From: Lachnospiraceae bacterium UBA3821
GTDB taxonomy: Bacteria; Bacillota; Clostridia; Lachnospirales; Lachnospiraceae
Assembly (NCBI GenBank): GCA_002368865.1
Contig: DFDT01000067.1
Span: 1-16,496 of the forward strand
Reading direction: 5' to 3'
DNA: 16,496 nucleotides
Shown: piece by piece, positions 15,233 through 16,496 of the stretch
Position numbering within the stretch: position 1 is the stretch's first letter
Layout of the letters: each line of letters starts with the position of its first letter
Notes under the pieces: generated by a model
What the model was told of the DNA's origin: nothing
Databases searched by the model: none
The model's input: the letters and a program-made list of their open reading frames with translations, nothing else
Translations under genes and position numbers: made by a program

Positions 15233-16201
15233 TCAGTCATCGTAGTAGGTCAATGCGTCTATAAAACGATCTGCCACCAGCTTGCGGCCGGCTGTGTTCA
15301 GGTGAAGATTGTCAACCAGATATTGGGAGGCATTGTCTTCATTTACAGTACCGTAAAGATGATCGACAAATGATACACTATGGCGGAAACAGGACTCGGA
15401 TTCCTTGATCACATATGTGGAGAGTACGTCCCAACCATAGGTATAAAGATCACTGCTCACATAGTCTCCGTTTTTATCTATTGCAAAAGCATAGGTCGGA
15501 GACATGACGATAATGCGGATCCAGGGGAAATTGCTCTGCAACAATTCTATTCCGGCCTCCAGATTGCCGGTAAAACATTGGATGTCGGTAGGGTTATCAT
15601 CGCTGTACATGGAGTTTCCCTCAAGATAATCACTGGCATCATACATGATCACGATGGTGTCAACTTTCTGAAAATCCAGATCCCACAGGGTATCATATAC
15701 TTCCTGTGCTTCAGGAGGCGCAGTATTGCCAAGCGCAATAGCAGAATCTTCCCATTGGGAGTGGGGGATTGCTTTGACTGCAGCCTGGCAAAGCCAGTAG
15801 AAATTATAAGAATCCAGGGGATTATCGGTAACATCCAGCGTGTAATTGAACGCACACAAATAACTGCGGCCAATCGAACAATTATAGACGGTTGCGCCGG
15901 TTTTTTGGGCAATCATGTTAGCCAGGTTGTCCTCTGAGTCCCTGTCATCTGCAAAGGGGGCATTGCCGAAACATACGATCGTTTCGGCTTTTTTTCCTGT
16001 AGAGACAGTTTGTCCTTCACTGTTCATCAGGGGCAGGAAGAAATCAAAGGTATCCGGTCTGGGTTCGCTGTCATCTGCATGGATCATATTCAGATCAATG
16101 AGATTTCCCCAGTGAAAAAATCGATAGATAATTCCGCCGATCATCAGAATGAAGACCAGTATTAAAATAGTATGCACATTGATAAAACGTTTGAATTTCA
16201 T
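15233..16201 (-). CDS. Membrane-anchored SGNH-fold protein lacking the catalytic serine
   Basis: Reading leftward, 322 residues from the ATG at 16201-16199, chosen over the longer frame from 16270 because AGGAG lies seven bases upstream and the product then begins MKFKRF followed by a single membrane helix (about 11-28). The outer domain has the SGNH layout but altered blocks: VCFGNAPFADD where FGDSL is expected (Asn80-Ala81 replace Asp-Ser), YNCSIG (Gly111 kept), MYDASDY where GLND is expected (Ser190 replaces Asn), and DNLH at the end (Asp297 and His300 kept). It aligns along its length with the intact protein at 4344-5207, including SPTYAF versus TPTYTW. Without Ser it should not work by the usual mechanism, so it may bind rather than cleave. 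It has its own promoter and is not in the operon. Confidence 0.82.
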   Translation of the reverse strand: MKFKRFINVHTILILVFILMIGGIIYRFFHWGNLIDLNMIHADDSEPRPDTFDFFLPLMNSEGQTVSTGKKAETIVCFGNAPFADDRDSEDNLANMIAQKTGATVYNCSIGRSYLCAFNYTLDVTDNPLDSYNFYWLCQAAVKAIPHSQWEDSAIALGNTAPPEAQEVYDTLWDLDFQKVDTIVIMYDASDYLEGNSMYSDDNPTDIQCFTGNLEAGIELLQSNFPWIRIIVMSPTYAFAIDKNGDYVSSDLYTYGWDVLSTYVIKESESCFRHSVSFVDHLYGTVNEDNASQYLVDNLHLNTAGRKLVADRFIDALTYYDD

Positions 16202-16238
16202 ATCATATCTCCTAAATTTGCTATAAAACACATCCACT

Positions 16239-16267
16239 ATTTTACTATTTTGGAAAATAAAAGTCCA
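16239..16267 (-). promoter_or_regulatory. Probable promoter for the minus-strand SGNH gene
   Basis: Reading leftward: TGGACT (16267-16262, 4 of 6 to TTGACA), a 17-base spacer, TAAAAT (16244-16239, 5 of 6 to TATAAT). It lies about 38 bases before the chosen ATG, with the AGGAG ribosome site between. This also supports the shorter start, since the longer frame would begin upstream of the promoter's -10. Confidence 0.55.
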
Positions 16268-16278
16268 CAATATTCATG

Positions 16279-16309
16279 AAGGTTTAAGATTTAGGACAAG
16301 GATTTAAGA
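16279..16309 (+). repeat. Paired near-repeat in the divergent intergenic region
   Basis: AAGGTTTAAGA (16279-16289) and AAGGATTTAAGA (16298-16309) repeat with a spacing of 19 bases, close to two helical turns, between the two divergent promoters. It could be a binding site for a regulator or an A/T-rich upstream element. Evidence is the repetition only. Confidence 0.3.
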
Positions 16310-16334
16310 AATTATGAAGAAATGGTATATTTGC

Positions 16335-16363
16335 TTGAAGATGAACGGACAGGATGATATAAT
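16335..16363 (+). promoter_or_regulatory. Strong-looking promoter for the rightward gene at the window end
   Basis: TTGAAG (16335-16340), a 17-base spacer, and a perfect TATAAT (16358-16363) preceded by TGA (16355-16357), giving a TGn extended -10. The following ATG is at 16400. Good match to a sigma-A promoter. Confidence 0.75.
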
Positions 16364-16399
16364 ATTATGGATTATATTTTGAGAAGAGGAATGTGACAA

Positions 16400-16496
16400 A
16401 TGAAGAATTTTTTTAAATGGAACGGAGATATAGAGGACGAACAAAGCTTTGAGGAAGAGATTCTGGAAGAGGAGTATTACGAATCCGAAGAGGATG
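16400..16496 (+). CDS. N-terminus of an unidentified, very acidic protein (cut by window end)
   Basis: An ATG at 16400 with AGAGGA nine bases upstream and a strong promoter ahead opens a frame to the end of the window. Only 32 residues are visible: a start MKNFFKW, then a run in which 14 of the 32 residues are Asp or Glu (for example FEEEILEEEYYESEED). An acidic cytoplasmic tail ahead of a membrane helix would fit, but nothing can be assigned from this length. Confidence 0.65.
   Translation, partial: MKNFFKWNGDIEDEQSFEEEILEEEYYESEED

Noticed and set aside
16202..16270. Longer N-terminus of the minus-strand SGNH protein (start at 16270)
   Set aside because: It lies over the predicted promoter and ribosome site, and the inner ATG at 16201 gives the usual short basic start plus membrane helix.
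1..16496. CRISPR arrays, tRNA or rRNA genes, insertion sequences, phage or toxin-antitoxin genes
   Set aside because: I looked for regular repeats, transposase motifs and RNA gene signatures on both strands and saw none.

Overview
The window looks like a surface-glycan locus from a Gram-positive member of the Clostridia, most likely a Lachnospiraceae relative. This is inferred from strong purine-rich Shine-Dalgarno sites, moderate G+C, a GlmM neighbour, a DUF6077-type membrane protein and a style of GT-C membrane glycosyltransferase that I associate with that family. No 16S or other marker is present, so the taxonomy is an inference.

Layout. Positions 1-456 hold the 3' end of glmM (phosphoglucosamine mutase), closed by a textbook intrinsic terminator (464-498). 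A sigma-A-like promoter with an extended -10 (503-531) then opens a run of twelve clear same-strand genes (583-15232). Gaps are tiny or negative and I see no internal terminator, so one long operon is likely. The first block is pseudaminic-acid chemistry: an unknown domain fused to an acyl carrier protein (583-1461), a PseH-like GNAT coupled to it by an ATGA overlap (1458-2003), PseI (2166-3233) and PseG (3277-4347). A membrane-anchored SGNH hydrolase follows (4344-5207), overlapping pseG. The second block is lipid-linked glycan assembly: a GtrII-type membrane glucosyltransferase (5229-6728), a GtrB-type polyprenyl-phosphate glycosyltransferase (6732-7685) and an RffA/WecE sugar aminotransferase that makes dTDP-Fuc4N (7702-8832). 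The last block is a string of large membrane proteins: an unrecognised protein (8822-9880), a DUF6044-like protein (9855-11591), a GT39/ArnT-like GT-C enzyme (11578-13314), a DUF6077 protein (13358-14446) and its small membrane partner (14468-15232).

On the minus strand, abutting the end of the operon base-to-base, lies a second membrane-anchored SGNH-fold protein (15233-16201). It is clearly a paralogue of the one inside the operon but has lost the nucleophile serine. It and a rightward gene cut by the window end (16400 onward, a very acidic N-terminus) diverge from a 198-base intergenic region with a promoter in each direction.

Working model (inference). Nucleotide-activated amino sugars (pseudaminic acid and Fuc4N or relatives) are made in the cytoplasm. 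At least one sugar is put on a polyprenyl phosphate carrier by the GtrB homologue. The membrane GT-C-like enzymes then add sugars to a cell-surface polymer or glycoprotein outside the membrane, and the SGNH proteins edit or add O-acyl groups. The most unusual points are the dedicated acyl carrier protein joined to the sugar N-acyltransferase and the intact/inactivated SGNH pair. The pathway is incomplete here: pseB, pseC, pseF, rmlAB and a GtrA flippase are not in the window.
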